Assembly: GCA_016212515.1 (NCBI GenBank)
Contig: JACRFZ010000116.1
Location: 1 to 34,222 of the forward strand
Source: Candidatus Melainabacteria bacterium
GTDB lineage: Bacteria; Cyanobacteriota; Vampirovibrionia; Obscuribacterales; Obscuribacteraceae
Length of the DNA: 34,222 bases
Direction: 5' to 3'
Of this stretch, positions 1 through 7,881 are shown in pieces. Made by a program: the position numbers and the translations under genes. A model generated the notes under the pieces. It did no database searches. It had not been told where the DNA came from and saw nothing but the letters and a program-made list of their open reading frames with translations. Numbering within the stretch: position 1 is the first letter of the stretch; every line of letters begins with the position of its first letter.

Positions 1-1979
1 CCGTTGGCATTGCAGAGCATTAAGAGGGTGGTACCGAGGATGGGGCGTCCGTCCTCATCGGTGTCATCAATACTGCAGCCTTCGAAGATAACGCCGAAGT
101 GCAGGCGCTTGGTGTCGCCCCAGTCTCTCTCCGTCATCTCGGTGCCGTCGGGATTGAGCCAGACGATGTCCTTCACCTGCCCGTGACCATCGGCAATTGC
201 TTCGTGCACCTGCCCTTTGAAAAACTTCCGACGGGTCAAGACCGGTTGGCTGTGTCTGATGGCCGCCAGTTTCTGTACAAAGTGCAGAAACTCTTCTTCC
301 TGTTCATCCAGAAGCCAGTTGGTCCAGCTAATTTCGTTGTCCTGGCAATAGGCATTGTTATTGCCTTTCTGGGTGCGACCCATCTCATCGCCGCCCGAGA
401 TCATGGGCACGCCCAGGGAGAGCAAGAGCACGGCCATGAAGTTCTTACGCTGTTTCAAGCGCATGGCCTTGATCTTGCCGTTATCCGTTTCCCCTTCCAC
501 GCCGCAGTTCCAACTGCGATTGTGGCTTTCGCCGTCGCGGTTGTCTTCCAGATTGGCAATATTATGCTTGTGGTTGTAGCTGACCAGGTCGGTGAGGGTG
601 AAACCGTCATGGCAGGTGACAAAGTTGATGCTGGCGTGGGGGCTGCGCCCGCTGTGGGCATAGAGATCGGAACTGCCGGCCAGTCTTGTGGTCATCTGTC
701 CCAGAAGACCCTGATCGCCTTTCAAGAAACTGCGTACCGTATCGCGGTACTGCCCGTTCCACTCCGTCCACAATACCGGGAAGTTGCCCACCTGGTAGCC
801 GCCTTCGCCCAGGTCCCAGGGTTCGGCGATGAGCTTCACTTGGGATATAACCGGGTCTTGCTGGATGATGTCGAAGAAGGAAGACAGCTTATCGACCTCA
901 TAGAGTTCCCGGGCCAGAGCCGAGGCCAGGTCGAAGCGGAAGCCGTCCACGTGCATATCGAGGACCCAGTAACGCAGGCTGTCCATGATCAGTTGTAAGA
1001 CCCTGGGATGGGTCATATTGAGGGTGTTGCCGCAGCCGGTGGTGTCGATATAGAAGCGCTCGGTGTCTTTGCCGCCGCAACGGTAGTAAGAGCGGTTATC
1101 GACGCCGCGGAAAGCCAGGGTCGGTCCCAGATGACTGCCTTCGGCCGTATGGTTGTACACCACATCCAGTATCACTTCGATGCCGGCGGCGTGCAGGGCC
1201 CGCACCATCATCTTAAATTCGCGCACCTCTTCGGTGGCGCCTTTGTAGTGGGAAAAACGCAGGTCGGGAGCAAAGTAGCCGAGGGTGTTGTAGCCCCAGT
1301 AATTGTTCAAACCGGCTGCCACCAGATTTTGGTTATCACTTCGGCTGTGAATGGGCATCAGTTCAAGGGCGGTGATTCCCAGTTTCTTGAGGTGCCTGAT
1401 GATTGGCTCGGAGGCAATAGCCGCATAGGTGCCGCGAATTTCCTCGGGAATCTCCGGGTGCCTGGCGGTCATGCCTTTCACATGGGCTTCGTAAATGATG
1501 GTCTTGTGCCAGGGTGTGTTGGGCGCCACATCGTTGCCCCAGGTGAAGGATTGATCGACCACGGCGCAAAGTGGGGCATAGGGCGCGCTGTCTCTTCCGT
1601 CGAAGCTCAAGTCCAGATCTTTATTACCCACTTCATAACCAAAGAGGCTATCATCCCAGGTTTCGGTGCGTACGATAGATTTTGCATAGGGGTCGACCAG
1701 CACTTTGTTGGCATTGAAGCGCATGCCTTTGTGCGGCTCATAAGGACCATAGACTCTGTAGCCGTAGACCTGGTTGGGGCGGATGTCCTTGAGGTAGACA
1801 TGGAAGATCTGGTTGTTGTATTCGGTCAGTTCAATGCGCTGGGACTCGTACTTCGCTTCCGGTGAATCAAAGAGGCAGAGTTCGACCTTGGTGGCGTTTT
1901 CGGAGAATATGGCAAAGTTGACTCCCAGACCATCCCAGGTTGCGCCGAGGGGATAAGGTTTGCCCGGAAGAATACGCAT
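1..1979 (-). CDS. glgX: Glycogen debranching enzyme GlgX (isoamylase-type, GH13), 3' end cut by the window edge
   Basis: Reading the minus strand from ATG at 1979-1977 gives an uninterrupted frame of 659 codons that leaves the window without a stop. It starts MRILPGKPYPLGATWDGLGV, the usual N-terminal CBM48 opening of GlgX/TreX. The GH13 catalytic blocks follow in order: DVVYNHTAEG, DGFRFDLAS (nucleophile Asp near residue 350), LIAEPWD (acid/base Glu near 386) and FVTCHDGFTL (transition-state Asp near 458). SGGDEMGRTQKGNNNAYCQD is also typical. The family removes alpha-1,6 branches from limit dextrins during glycogen breakdown in the cytoplasm. About 50 C-terminal residues should lie beyond position 1. 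GGAG stands 6-7 bases before the ATG. The gene is divergent from the thioesterase at 2235, and the palindrome at 2033-2052 lies in its presumed promoter. The long open frames on the opposite strand are antisense shadows. Confidence 0.95.
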   Translation of the reverse strand, partial: MRILPGKPYPLGATWDGLGVNFAIFSENATKVELCLFDSPEAKYESQRIELTEYNNQIFHVYLKDIRPNQVYGYRVYGPYEPHKGMRFNANKVLVDPYAKSIVRTETWDDSLFGYEVGNKDLDLSFDGRDSAPYAPLCAVVDQSFTWGNDVAPNTPWHKTIIYEAHVKGMTARHPEIPEEIRGTYAAIASEPIIRHLKKLGITALELMPIHSRSDNQNLVAAGLNNYWGYNTLGYFAPDLRFSHYKGATEEVREFKMMVRALHAAGIEVILDVVYNHTAEGSHLGPTLAFRGVDNRSYYRCGGKDTERFYIDTTGCGNTLNMTHPRVLQLIMDSLRYWVLDMHVDGFRFDLASALARELYEVDKLSSFFDIIQQDPVISQVKLIAEPWDLGEGGYQVGNFPVLWTEWNGQYRDTVRSFLKGDQGLLGQMTTRLAGSSDLYAHSGRSPHASINFVTCHDGFTLTDLVSYNHKHNIANLEDNRDGESHNRSWNCGVEGETDNGKIKAMRLKQRKNFMAVLLLSLGVPMISGGDEMGRTQKGNNNAYCQDNEISWTNWLLDEQEEEFLHFVQKLAAIRHSQPVLTRRKFFKGQVHEAIADGHGQVKDIVWLNPDGTEMTERDWGDTKRLHFGVIFEGCSIDDTDEDGRPILGTTLLMLCNAN

Positions 1980-2025
1980 AATGACTCCAACGAATATTTG
2001 ATGAGAACCCCCGCCGGTAAGGGGC

Positions 2026-2052
2026 TGTCAATAGTTTTTGCCGGCAAAAACT
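2026..2052 (-). promoter_or_regulatory. 20-bp perfect palindrome next to a TTGACA box upstream of glgX
   Basis: Positions 2033-2052 are a perfect 20-bp palindrome with arms AGTTTTTGCC/GGCAAAAACT. One base further toward glgX, the minus strand reads TTGACA (2031-2026), a consensus -35 hexamer. I see no convincing -10 at 16-18 bp, so the promoter itself is uncertain. The position suits an operator for a dimeric regulator of glgX, or of the divergent pair. No T-tract follows, so it is not an intrinsic terminator. Confidence 0.45.
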
Positions 2053-2234
2053 AAATTAAGAGCTTAGCAGATTTGTTTAATGGTTATAAGGCAGGCGGTG
2101 CTTTCCACCGCCGGCATTGAGAGATGCTAAAATGGCTGTTTCCCTGGGGCTGGAGAGCATTTAGCGGCATCTTGCCTTTCCCGGCAGAGGCTTGGTCTTC
2201 AATCGCTTCCTTGGCTCTCTTTTTTAGTGTGATA

Positions 2235-2675
2235 ATGACCAGCAAAATCAGCACTGTATGTGATACCAATCGCGGTTTCTACCGCCACTTTACCGCGGTC
2301 AATCTGCGGTATGGCGACACCGATCGCCAGGGTCATATCAACAACGCCGTCTACTGCACACTCTTTGAATCGGGCCGGGTCGATTTCCTATTTAAGCCCG
2401 ACGGCAGCCATGTGGCCGGTTCATCCGCCGACTATTCCTTTGTGATCGCCCGTATCTCGCTAGACTATCTGCGGGAAATGAAGTTTCCCGGTACCGTGCA
2501 AATTGGCTCCCGTGTATTGTCTATGGGCCGTTCCTCTTTCACGGTGGGGCAGGCGATTTTTATGGGAGACGTCTGTTTCTCCACGGCTGAGTCGGTGATA
2601 GTGCTGGTGGACGAAAAAACTAAAAAATCGGCGCCGCTTACGGATAGCCTGCGTAATGTGCTGGGAGGTCTCTAG
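2235..2675 (+). CDS. Hotdog-fold acyl-CoA thioesterase (4HBT/YbgC-like)
   Basis: This is a 146-residue protein from ATG 2235 (MTSKISTVCDTNRG). The motif RYGDTDRQGHINNAVY near residues 20-36 is the 4HBT signature, with the catalytic Asp followed by GHINNA; members hydrolyse acyl-CoA thioesters in the cytoplasm. The frame is open back to 2124, but the extra 37 residues are hydrophobic and come before the usual start of the fold, so I chose the internal ATG. Neither start has a strong Shine-Dalgarno sequence. The stop TAG shares one base with the GTG start of the ABC-F gene (TAGTG), so the two are very likely cotranslated. The substrate cannot be told from sequence; short or medium acyl-CoA or an aromatic acyl-CoA are options. 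Confidence 0.8.
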   Translation: MTSKISTVCDTNRGFYRHFTAVNLRYGDTDRQGHINNAVYCTLFESGRVDFLFKPDGSHVAGSSADYSFVIARISLDYLREMKFPGTVQIGSRVLSMGRSSFTVGQAIFMGDVCFSTAESVIVLVDEKTKKSAPLTDSLRNVLGGL

Positions 2676-4501
2676 TGGCTGCACCGCTTATCACATGCCA
2701 ATCCCTGACCAAGTCTTATACCGGTCGCACTCTCTTTAGCGGTATCAATTTTGCCGTGGAAGACGACGAGAAAGTGGCTCTGATTGGTCCAAACGGCTCC
2801 GGCAAGTCAACGCTGCTCAAGATTCTGGCCGGTTTGACCGACCCTGATGAAGGGGCCGTGGTCAGTCGCCGGGATTTGAAAGTGGCTTATTTGCCCCAGT
2901 ACCACAATTTCGATAAAGAGAAGACCGTACTGCAGGTAGTGCTGGGCGATAGTAGAACCGATGCGGCGGCGGAAGCCTTTGCCAAAGCCACTCTCACCCG
3001 GCTGGGTTTCAGCCAGATGGACAGTCTGGTCAAGAATCTCTCCGGTGGTTGGGTGAAGCGTCTGGCTCTGGCCGTAGAACTAAACAAGCAACCTGACTTT
3101 CTCTTACTGGACGAACCTACCAACCATCTTGATTTGGCCGGTGTGCTTTTCCTGGAGGAATTTCTGCGCCAGGCTAGCTTCTCTTTTATGCTGGTCAGCC
3201 ATGATCGCAGCTTTATAGAGAACATTGCCACCAGGGTGATTGAACTCAATCCCACCTATAAAGACGGTTATCTGAGTGTGCGCGGCAGCTATAGTGATTT
3301 TGTCGTGGCCAAGCAGGAATATCTGGCCTATCAAAACAACGAAGAGAAGGCTCTTGCCAGCAAAATGCGCAGGGAAGTAGCCTGGCTCATGCGCGGCGCC
3401 CGGGCCAGGCAGACCAAATCGCAACATCGTATCAAGGAAGCGGGCAAATTGATGGAGGAGCTTTCGGAAGTAAAGCTTCGTAATTCTCAAAAAGTTGCTT
3501 GCGCCCTCGATTTTACTTCTTCCAACCGGCGCACCAAAGAACTGGTTCTCGGTAAAGGCTTGGGCAAAAGTTATGGTGAGCGCGTACTCTTCAAAAACCT
3601 CGATCTGATTTTGACACCGGGCCTTAAGCTCGGTCTGGCCGGTCTTAACGGCAGCGGCAAGACTACCATGCTCAAGGTTATCGCCGGCAAACTGGAGCCC
3701 GATCAAGGCACCATAAAGAGGGCCGAGGGCCTGAAGGTGGTCTGGTTCGATCAAATGCGCGATGCTCTTGATCAGAGCCTTACCCTCAAGGAAGCCCTCT
3801 GTCCCCACGGAGATCATGTGGAATTTCGCGGGCGCAGTATGCACATCGCTTCCTGGGCCAAGCGTTTTCTCTTTCGTCCCGAGCAATTGCCCCTTACCCT
3901 GAACTATCTTTCGGGCGGCGAACAGGCGCGCATTTTTATAGCCAATTTGATGAGGCAGCCCGCCGATCTTCTCATTCTCGATGAGCCCACCAACGATCTC
4001 GATATTGCCACCCTGGAAGTACTGGAAGAGAGTCTCGATGATTTCCCCGGTGCCGTGGTGCTGGTCACCCACGATCGTTTCATGCTTGATTCCATCTCTA
4101 CCCATATTTTGGCCCTTGATGGCATGGGTGGTGCCGAGTATTTTGCCGATTACTTGCAGTGGCAAGATAATCTGGGCAAGCGAGCCCGGGCTGAGAAAGC
4201 CGGTATAAGAGAAGAGGCGCCCAGGACAAAATCTTTAGAGACGGCGCCTGCCAATGACCGTTCCGGCAAACCGCTCTCGAATAATGAGAAGAAAGAGCTG
4301 GCCGGTTTGGAAGATAAAATCGCCGCCGCCGAGGAAGCTTGCGAAAAGTTGCGGGCGCGCATGGAGTCCCCAGATATTGCCGCCAATCATGTGCGTCTGG
4401 CTGAGCTCATGCAAGAGGTAGAAGCGGCGAAGTCTGCCATCGACAAGCTCTATGAACGCTTTGCCGAGCTGGACGAGAGAAGCAAGCTGTCTCGGGTCTG
4501 A
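2675..4501 (+). CDS. uup: ABC-F ATPase, Uup type
   Basis: 608 residues from a GTG start, with GGGAGG just upstream inside the thioesterase gene. There are two nucleotide-binding domains and no membrane segments. Domain 1 has GPNGSGKST (38-46), LSGGW near 122 and LLLDEPTNHLD near 142. Domain 2 has GLNGSGKTT near 323, LSGGEQAR near 411 and LLILDEPTNDLD near 430. The inter-domain linker contains EVAWLMRGARARQTK, which matches the Uup pattern (EEVWIRQGIKARRTR). Residues about 530-605 form a charged coiled coil like the Uup C-terminal domain that binds DNA or ribosomes. ABC-F proteins act on ribosomes or nucleic acid, not in transport; Uup influences transposon excision and ribosome function in E. 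coli. The coil spacing and linker favour Uup over EttA or YheS. The gene is in an operon with the upstream thioesterase. Confidence 0.88.
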   Translation: MAAPLITCQSLTKSYTGRTLFSGINFAVEDDEKVALIGPNGSGKSTLLKILAGLTDPDEGAVVSRRDLKVAYLPQYHNFDKEKTVLQVVLGDSRTDAAAEAFAKATLTRLGFSQMDSLVKNLSGGWVKRLALAVELNKQPDFLLLDEPTNHLDLAGVLFLEEFLRQASFSFMLVSHDRSFIENIATRVIELNPTYKDGYLSVRGSYSDFVVAKQEYLAYQNNEEKALASKMRREVAWLMRGARARQTKSQHRIKEAGKLMEELSEVKLRNSQKVACALDFTSSNRRTKELVLGKGLGKSYGERVLFKNLDLILTPGLKLGLAGLNGSGKTTMLKVIAGKLEPDQGTIKRAEGLKVVWFDQMRDALDQSLTLKEALCPHGDHVEFRGRSMHIASWAKRFLFRPEQLPLTLNYLSGGEQARIFIANLMRQPADLLILDEPTNDLDIATLEVLEESLDDFPGAVVLVTHDRFMLDSISTHILALDGMGGAEYFADYLQWQDNLGKRARAEKAGIREEAPRTKSLETAPANDRSGKPLSNNEKKELAGLEDKIAAAEEACEKLRARMESPDIAANHVRLAELMQEVEAAKSAIDKLYERFAELDERSKLSRV

Positions 4502-4525
4502 ATTTTCTTTTCTCTTTATTTTCTC

Positions 4526-4553
4526 GCCGGCTTTTGGTCGGTTTTCCGGCTTT
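4526..4553 (+). terminator. Weak candidate terminator after uup
   Basis: GCCGG (4526-4530) can pair with CCGGC (4546-4550) across a 15-base loop, followed by only TTT. It sits 25 bases after the uup stop, in a T-rich stretch. The stem is short and the loop long, so termination here is a guess. Confidence 0.2.
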
Positions 4554-4686
4554 ACATATTCTTTGCGAAACACTTATTTGGAAATGACAATTGTTGGGAA
4601 CAGTTGTTGCTAATTGAGCGACTCTTACTCTGTACAACTCCGCTTCTTGCTTTGAGAGAAAGAAGAAAGGATAGACAAAGAAAGAT

Positions 4687-4860
4687 ATGTTTACTTTATT
4701 AGTGATTGCCGTAGACCTCTGTTTCATCGCCTTCTGGTACTGGCTATTGTTCGTTCAAAGCGAAAGGAGAGCCGGCGCAAGGTCTATTCCGGTTGCCATA
4801 GAGAGCAATCAAGATCAATACAGAATGCAGCGCAGTGGCGGCTTTAGCGCCAGACGTTGA
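4687..4860 (+). CDS. Small single-pass membrane protein, 57 aa
   Basis: ATG 4687 opens a 57-codon frame ending TGA at 4860. The protein starts MFTLLVIAVDLCFIAFWYWL: residues 2-24 form a clear hydrophobic transmembrane segment with an embedded Asp-Leu-Cys. A basic, polar tail of about 33 residues follows (SERRAGARS...). By the positive-inside rule the tail is cytoplasmic. AAAGGA lies 10-15 bases upstream within a purine-rich leader, a usable ribosome site. The core pattern LLV-x-x-x-D-L-C-F recurs in the 24-aa ORF at 4928. I do not recognise a family. The frame, ribosome site and coherent membrane segment argue that it is real, but it is too short for coding statistics by eye. Confidence 0.55.
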   Translation: MFTLLVIAVDLCFIAFWYWLLFVQSERRAGARSIPVAIESNQDQYRMQRSGGFSARR

Positions 4861-4927
4861 AGCTTCGCCCGCAGGCGTAGAGTTTGCATTCAACCCTTAG
4901 AAATTCAAAAAAACTAGAAGGAAAATC

Positions 4928-5002
4928 ATGAGCTTTTCTCTGCTCGTGCTCCTGGATATTTGCTTCCTTTACGTAGCAGCCAGGCAGATTTTGCGCGACT
5001 AA
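4928..5002 (+). CDS. Micro-ORF, 24-aa membrane peptide resembling the 57-aa neighbour
   Basis: ATG 4928 to TAA 5002 encodes MSFSLLVLLDICFLYVAARQ followed by ILRD. It is preceded by AGAAGGA with 6 bases of spacing, one of the better ribosome sites in the window. Residues 3-18 are a membrane helix with Asp-Ile-Cys in the middle and a basic end. The arrangement LLV-x-x-D-[IL]-C-F is shared with the 57-aa ORF 67 bases upstream, which suggests duplication or a common role. No known family is recognised. Chance cannot be excluded for a 24-codon frame. The ribosome site and the shared motif are the reasons to list it. Confidence 0.45.
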   Translation: MSFSLLVLLDICFLYVAARQILRD

Positions 5003-5084
5003 CGAAACAAATATAGATAGACAGTATACTTGGGCCGTTGATTTCAATAGATTTGTTTAGTTAGCGGTATCACCAGAGGTAGCT

Positions 5085-6791
5085 TTGCTCAGGCTCGACA
5101 ACGTATGCAAGATTTATCCCCACGGAGAAGTTCTCAAGGAAGTATCCTGGGAAGTGAAACCGGGCTCACGCATCGGGCTGGTGGGCGCTAACGGCAGCGG
5201 TAAAACCACCCAGTTTAAGATAATTTGCGGACATGAAGAACCAACCTCCGGTCAGGTGGTGCGGGCCCAGGGTCTGAAGATTGGCTACCTTTGTCAAGAG
5301 TTCGACCTTGTGCCGACCAATACCGTGGCGGAAGAGTTCATGCGGGCCTTTGTGGAACTGAACGAGATTCAGGGCCAGCTCGACCGCGTTCACAAAGCCA
5401 TGGAAACGGCCCAGGATAAAGAGCTGAACCGGCTGATTCGGGAGATGGATGATCTTCAGCGGCAGTTTGAGGCCAAGGGCGGCTATACCACAGATGCCAA
5501 GATTGAGAAAATGCTTGTTTCCATGGGCTTTGGCGCCGAAGGCGGCAAGCGTCTGGTGCGGGAATTCAGCGGCGGCTGGCAGATGCGCATGAACCTGGGC
5601 AAGGTGCTTTTGCGGGAGCCCGATGTCTTGCTTCTGGACGAACCGACCAACCATATTGATCTCGAGACCATCGAATGGCTGGAAAGCTTCCTGGTTTCTA
5701 ACAGCACCCCTCTTGTCATGGTCTCCCACGACCGCCATTTCTTAGATCGGCTCTGCACCAGTATCGTGGAAATGGAAAGAGGAACGGCTACCCAGTACCT
5801 GGGTAATTACACTCAGTATGTGGAAGCCCGGGCTCTCAATCGGGATGCCCAACTGGCCGCCTTTGAAAGACAGAGCCGGGAGATGGAAAAGCAGCAGGCC
5901 TTTGTGGATCGCTTCCGCGCTTCCGCCACGCGCAGCACCCAGGCCAAGAGCCGGGAGAAGCAACTGGATAAAATTGAGCTGGTTGATAAGCCGGACACGG
6001 AAGAGCGCACTCTGGAGTTTCATTTTCCCCAGGCCGTTCGCAGCGGCATGGAAGTGGCCACCATTAAAAATTTGACCCATGCTTATGGCGATAACGTCAT
6101 ATTTCTAGACGCCAATTTGCACATCACCAGGGGTGATCGCATCGCCATTTTGGGTCCCAACGGCTCAGGAAAATCAACCCTTTTGCGCATCCTGACCGGT
6201 GCCGAGCCGGCCCTTTCGGGGCAAGCTGCTCTTGGCGCCCACAATGTAAAGATGGCCTATTTCGAGCAGAATCAGGCCGAAGCTCTGGATTTGACCAAGT
6301 CGGTACTGGATACCATTTACGACGAAGTGCCGGAGTGGAAAACCGATGAAGTACGCGGACTCTTAGGGCGCTTTCTATTCTCGGGCGATGCCGTCTTCAA
6401 AAATGTGGCTACCTTGAGCGGCGGCGAGAAGGCTCGCCTGGCTCTAGCAAAAATGCTTCTGGGCGCCAACAATTTTCTCATCCTCGATGAACCGACTAAC
6501 CACCTGGACATTCCTGCTAAAGAAACTCTGGAAGCGGCCCTCAAGAAGTTTGACGGCACCGTGGTAGTAGTTTCCCATGACCGCTATTTTATTCAGGAAG
6601 TGGCAAACAAAATCGTCGAGATAAAAGACGGACAACTGGTGCTCTATCACGGCAATTACCATTATTACCTGGAGCGCAAAGAGAAGGAGCGGCTGAAGGA
6701 GGAAGAGAAGCGCCTGGCCGCCGAAAAAGCCGAGAAAGATGCCCAGAAGAGAGCCCAGCGCCTGGCCAAAGAAAAGGGACGGAAAGCCTGA
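5085..6791 (+). CDS. ABC-F family ATPase (YheS/YdiF-like ribosome-associated)
   Basis: 568 residues from a TTG start (TTG CTC AGG CTC) with AGAGGT at good spacing. Two nucleotide-binding domains: GANGSGKTT near 34, FSGGW near 160 and LLLDEPTNHID near 182; then GPNGSGKST near 356, LSGGEKAR near 442 and LILDEPTNHLD near 465. The linker (about 240-305) carries QQAFVDRFRASATRSTQAKSR, the P-site tRNA interaction motif region seen in YheS/YdiF-type members. The last 45 residues are a Lys/Glu/Arg-rich helix. There are no membrane segments, so a translation-associated role is likely. It is a different subfamily from the Uup-like protein 580 bp upstream, so this is not a recent tandem duplication. Assignment to housekeeping versus antibiotic-resistance ABC-F cannot be made here; the short linker favours housekeeping. 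Confidence 0.88.
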   Translation: MLRLDNVCKIYPHGEVLKEVSWEVKPGSRIGLVGANGSGKTTQFKIICGHEEPTSGQVVRAQGLKIGYLCQEFDLVPTNTVAEEFMRAFVELNEIQGQLDRVHKAMETAQDKELNRLIREMDDLQRQFEAKGGYTTDAKIEKMLVSMGFGAEGGKRLVREFSGGWQMRMNLGKVLLREPDVLLLDEPTNHIDLETIEWLESFLVSNSTPLVMVSHDRHFLDRLCTSIVEMERGTATQYLGNYTQYVEARALNRDAQLAAFERQSREMEKQQAFVDRFRASATRSTQAKSREKQLDKIELVDKPDTEERTLEFHFPQAVRSGMEVATIKNLTHAYGDNVIFLDANLHITRGDRIAILGPNGSGKSTLLRILTGAEPALSGQAALGAHNVKMAYFEQNQAEALDLTKSVLDTIYDEVPEWKTDEVRGLLGRFLFSGDAVFKNVATLSGGEKARLALAKMLLGANNFLILDEPTNHLDIPAKETLEAALKKFDGTVVVVSHDRYFIQEVANKIVEIKDGQLVLYHGNYHYYLERKEKERLKEEEKRLAAEKAEKDAQKRAQRLAKEKGRKA

Positions 6792-6833
6792 GGCGAGAAG
6801 AAGTTTTCTGCCGACGATGAGGATTTAGACTGA

Positions 6834-7862
6834 ATGATGGGGCGCACTCTCAAGGGAAAGGCTATTCTTCTTGCTTTGCTCTCTTCGTTTCTTTACTGGT
6901 CGGCCCCTGCTCATAGTCAGCCCGATCAATATCTCAGTTCTCTATCAGGCTCCCTGCGTTTTCCCAAGAAGCGTCTGCCTATCACCGTTTATATAGATGA
7001 AACTGAGAAAGATACGGGCTATCTACCTCAGTACAAAGAACTGCTGATGTCTTGCTTTATGCAGTGGCAGGCGGCTTTGAAAGATAAGGTGCCCGAGCTT
7101 AGCTTTGTCTTTGTGGATGCAAGCAAAAAGGAGCAAGCGGCCATTCTTTGCACCTGGACAAAAAAACGTGAAACCATGACTTCCGACAAGGAAGACGGCC
7201 GGGCTAATCTGGTTATAGACGAGGAAGGCATCAAGTCGGTCACACTGACGCTTCTAACTCTGGCACCACCCGGCACAAAGGAGTTATCCCGCAACTATCT
7301 ATCCCGGGTGGCCCTGCATGAAATTGGTCATGCCCTTGGTATTTCCGGGCACAGTCCCGATGCCGCCGATATTATGTTCGGTTCCATCACGGTAAGCGAC
7401 CGACCCGTGGCTTTGAGCAGCCGCGACATTGCCACCCTCTCTCTCTTATACAGCGGGCTTGATAAAGACAAGGCACCGGTGGTGGTGAATCCCGAAACCA
7501 TGGCTCAAACATCTGGCGGCCGTGCTTTAATGCTAAGCAATGAGTCTAATCTGGCCATGAAGGCAGGGCGCTTTGACGAGGCGCTCAAGAAAATGGAAGA
7601 TGCTTACAATCTTGATCCAAGCAATGCCCTGATCGCTCGCAATCTGGGCGGTATCTACGCCAATTTTGCCTCTCTTTCTATGATGGCTCGCAATCCGGTA
7701 CTATCCGAGTCATACTTCAAAAAAGCCATCGCTACCCTTGAGAAAGATGCCGCCAATAAGCCGGTTCTCGCTCAAGTGCAGAGAGCCTATGCTAGCCTGC
7801 TGATGATGACCGGGCGGGCAAGCGAAGCGGAAGCCATGCTAAAAAAGAGTAATTCCAAATAA
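6834..7862 (+). CDS. Secreted metzincin-like zinc protease with C-terminal TPR repeats
   Basis: 342 residues beginning with a signal peptide (ILLALLSSFLYWSAPAHSQ, cleavage near residue 28). HEIGHALGISGH puts zinc ligands at His162, His166 and His172 with the catalytic base Glu163. The downstream IMFGS is a Met-turn near 183. HExxHxxGxxH plus a Met-turn defines metzincins of the matrixin/astacin kind. Residues about 230-335 contain TPR-like helices (LAMKAGRFDEALKKMEDAYNLDPSNALIARN split over several helices). It should act outside the cytoplasm; the TPRs could recruit a partner or substrate. Start 6834 and 6837 (ATGATG) are both possible; GAGG lies 11 bases before the first. It opens a five-gene row with gaps of 19, 11, 13 and 5 bases ending with proA. 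Confidence 0.8.
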   Translation: MMGRTLKGKAILLALLSSFLYWSAPAHSQPDQYLSSLSGSLRFPKKRLPITVYIDETEKDTGYLPQYKELLMSCFMQWQAALKDKVPELSFVFVDASKKEQAAILCTWTKKRETMTSDKEDGRANLVIDEEGIKSVTLTLLTLAPPGTKELSRNYLSRVALHEIGHALGISGHSPDAADIMFGSITVSDRPVALSSRDIATLSLLYSGLDKDKAPVVVNPETMAQTSGGRALMLSNESNLAMKAGRFDEALKKMEDAYNLDPSNALIARNLGGIYANFASLSMMARNPVLSESYFKKAIATLEKDAANKPVLAQVQRAYASLLMMTGRASEAEAMLKKSNSK

Positions 7863-7881
7863 CTGAAGAGGGTATTAAATA

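Noticed and set aside
99..1865. Two long plus-strand open frames (299 and 285 codons)
   Set aside because: They lie antisense to glgX, whose minus-strand frame has every GH13 catalytic motif. High-GC codon bias produces such shadows.
2094..2112. GGCGGTG-CTTTC-CACCGCC hairpin
   Set aside because: No T-tract follows on either strand and it ends no gene. Listed only as a possible leader hairpin.
2124..2234. Upstream extension of the thioesterase (37 residues from ATG 2124)
   Set aside because: The extension precedes the normal start of the hotdog fold and is hydrophobic without signal-peptide logic. I prefer ATG 2235, although neither start has a strong ribosome site.
3104..4165. 353-codon minus-strand open frame
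   Set aside because: It is antisense to the ATPase domains of uup, with no recognisable domain and no ribosome site.
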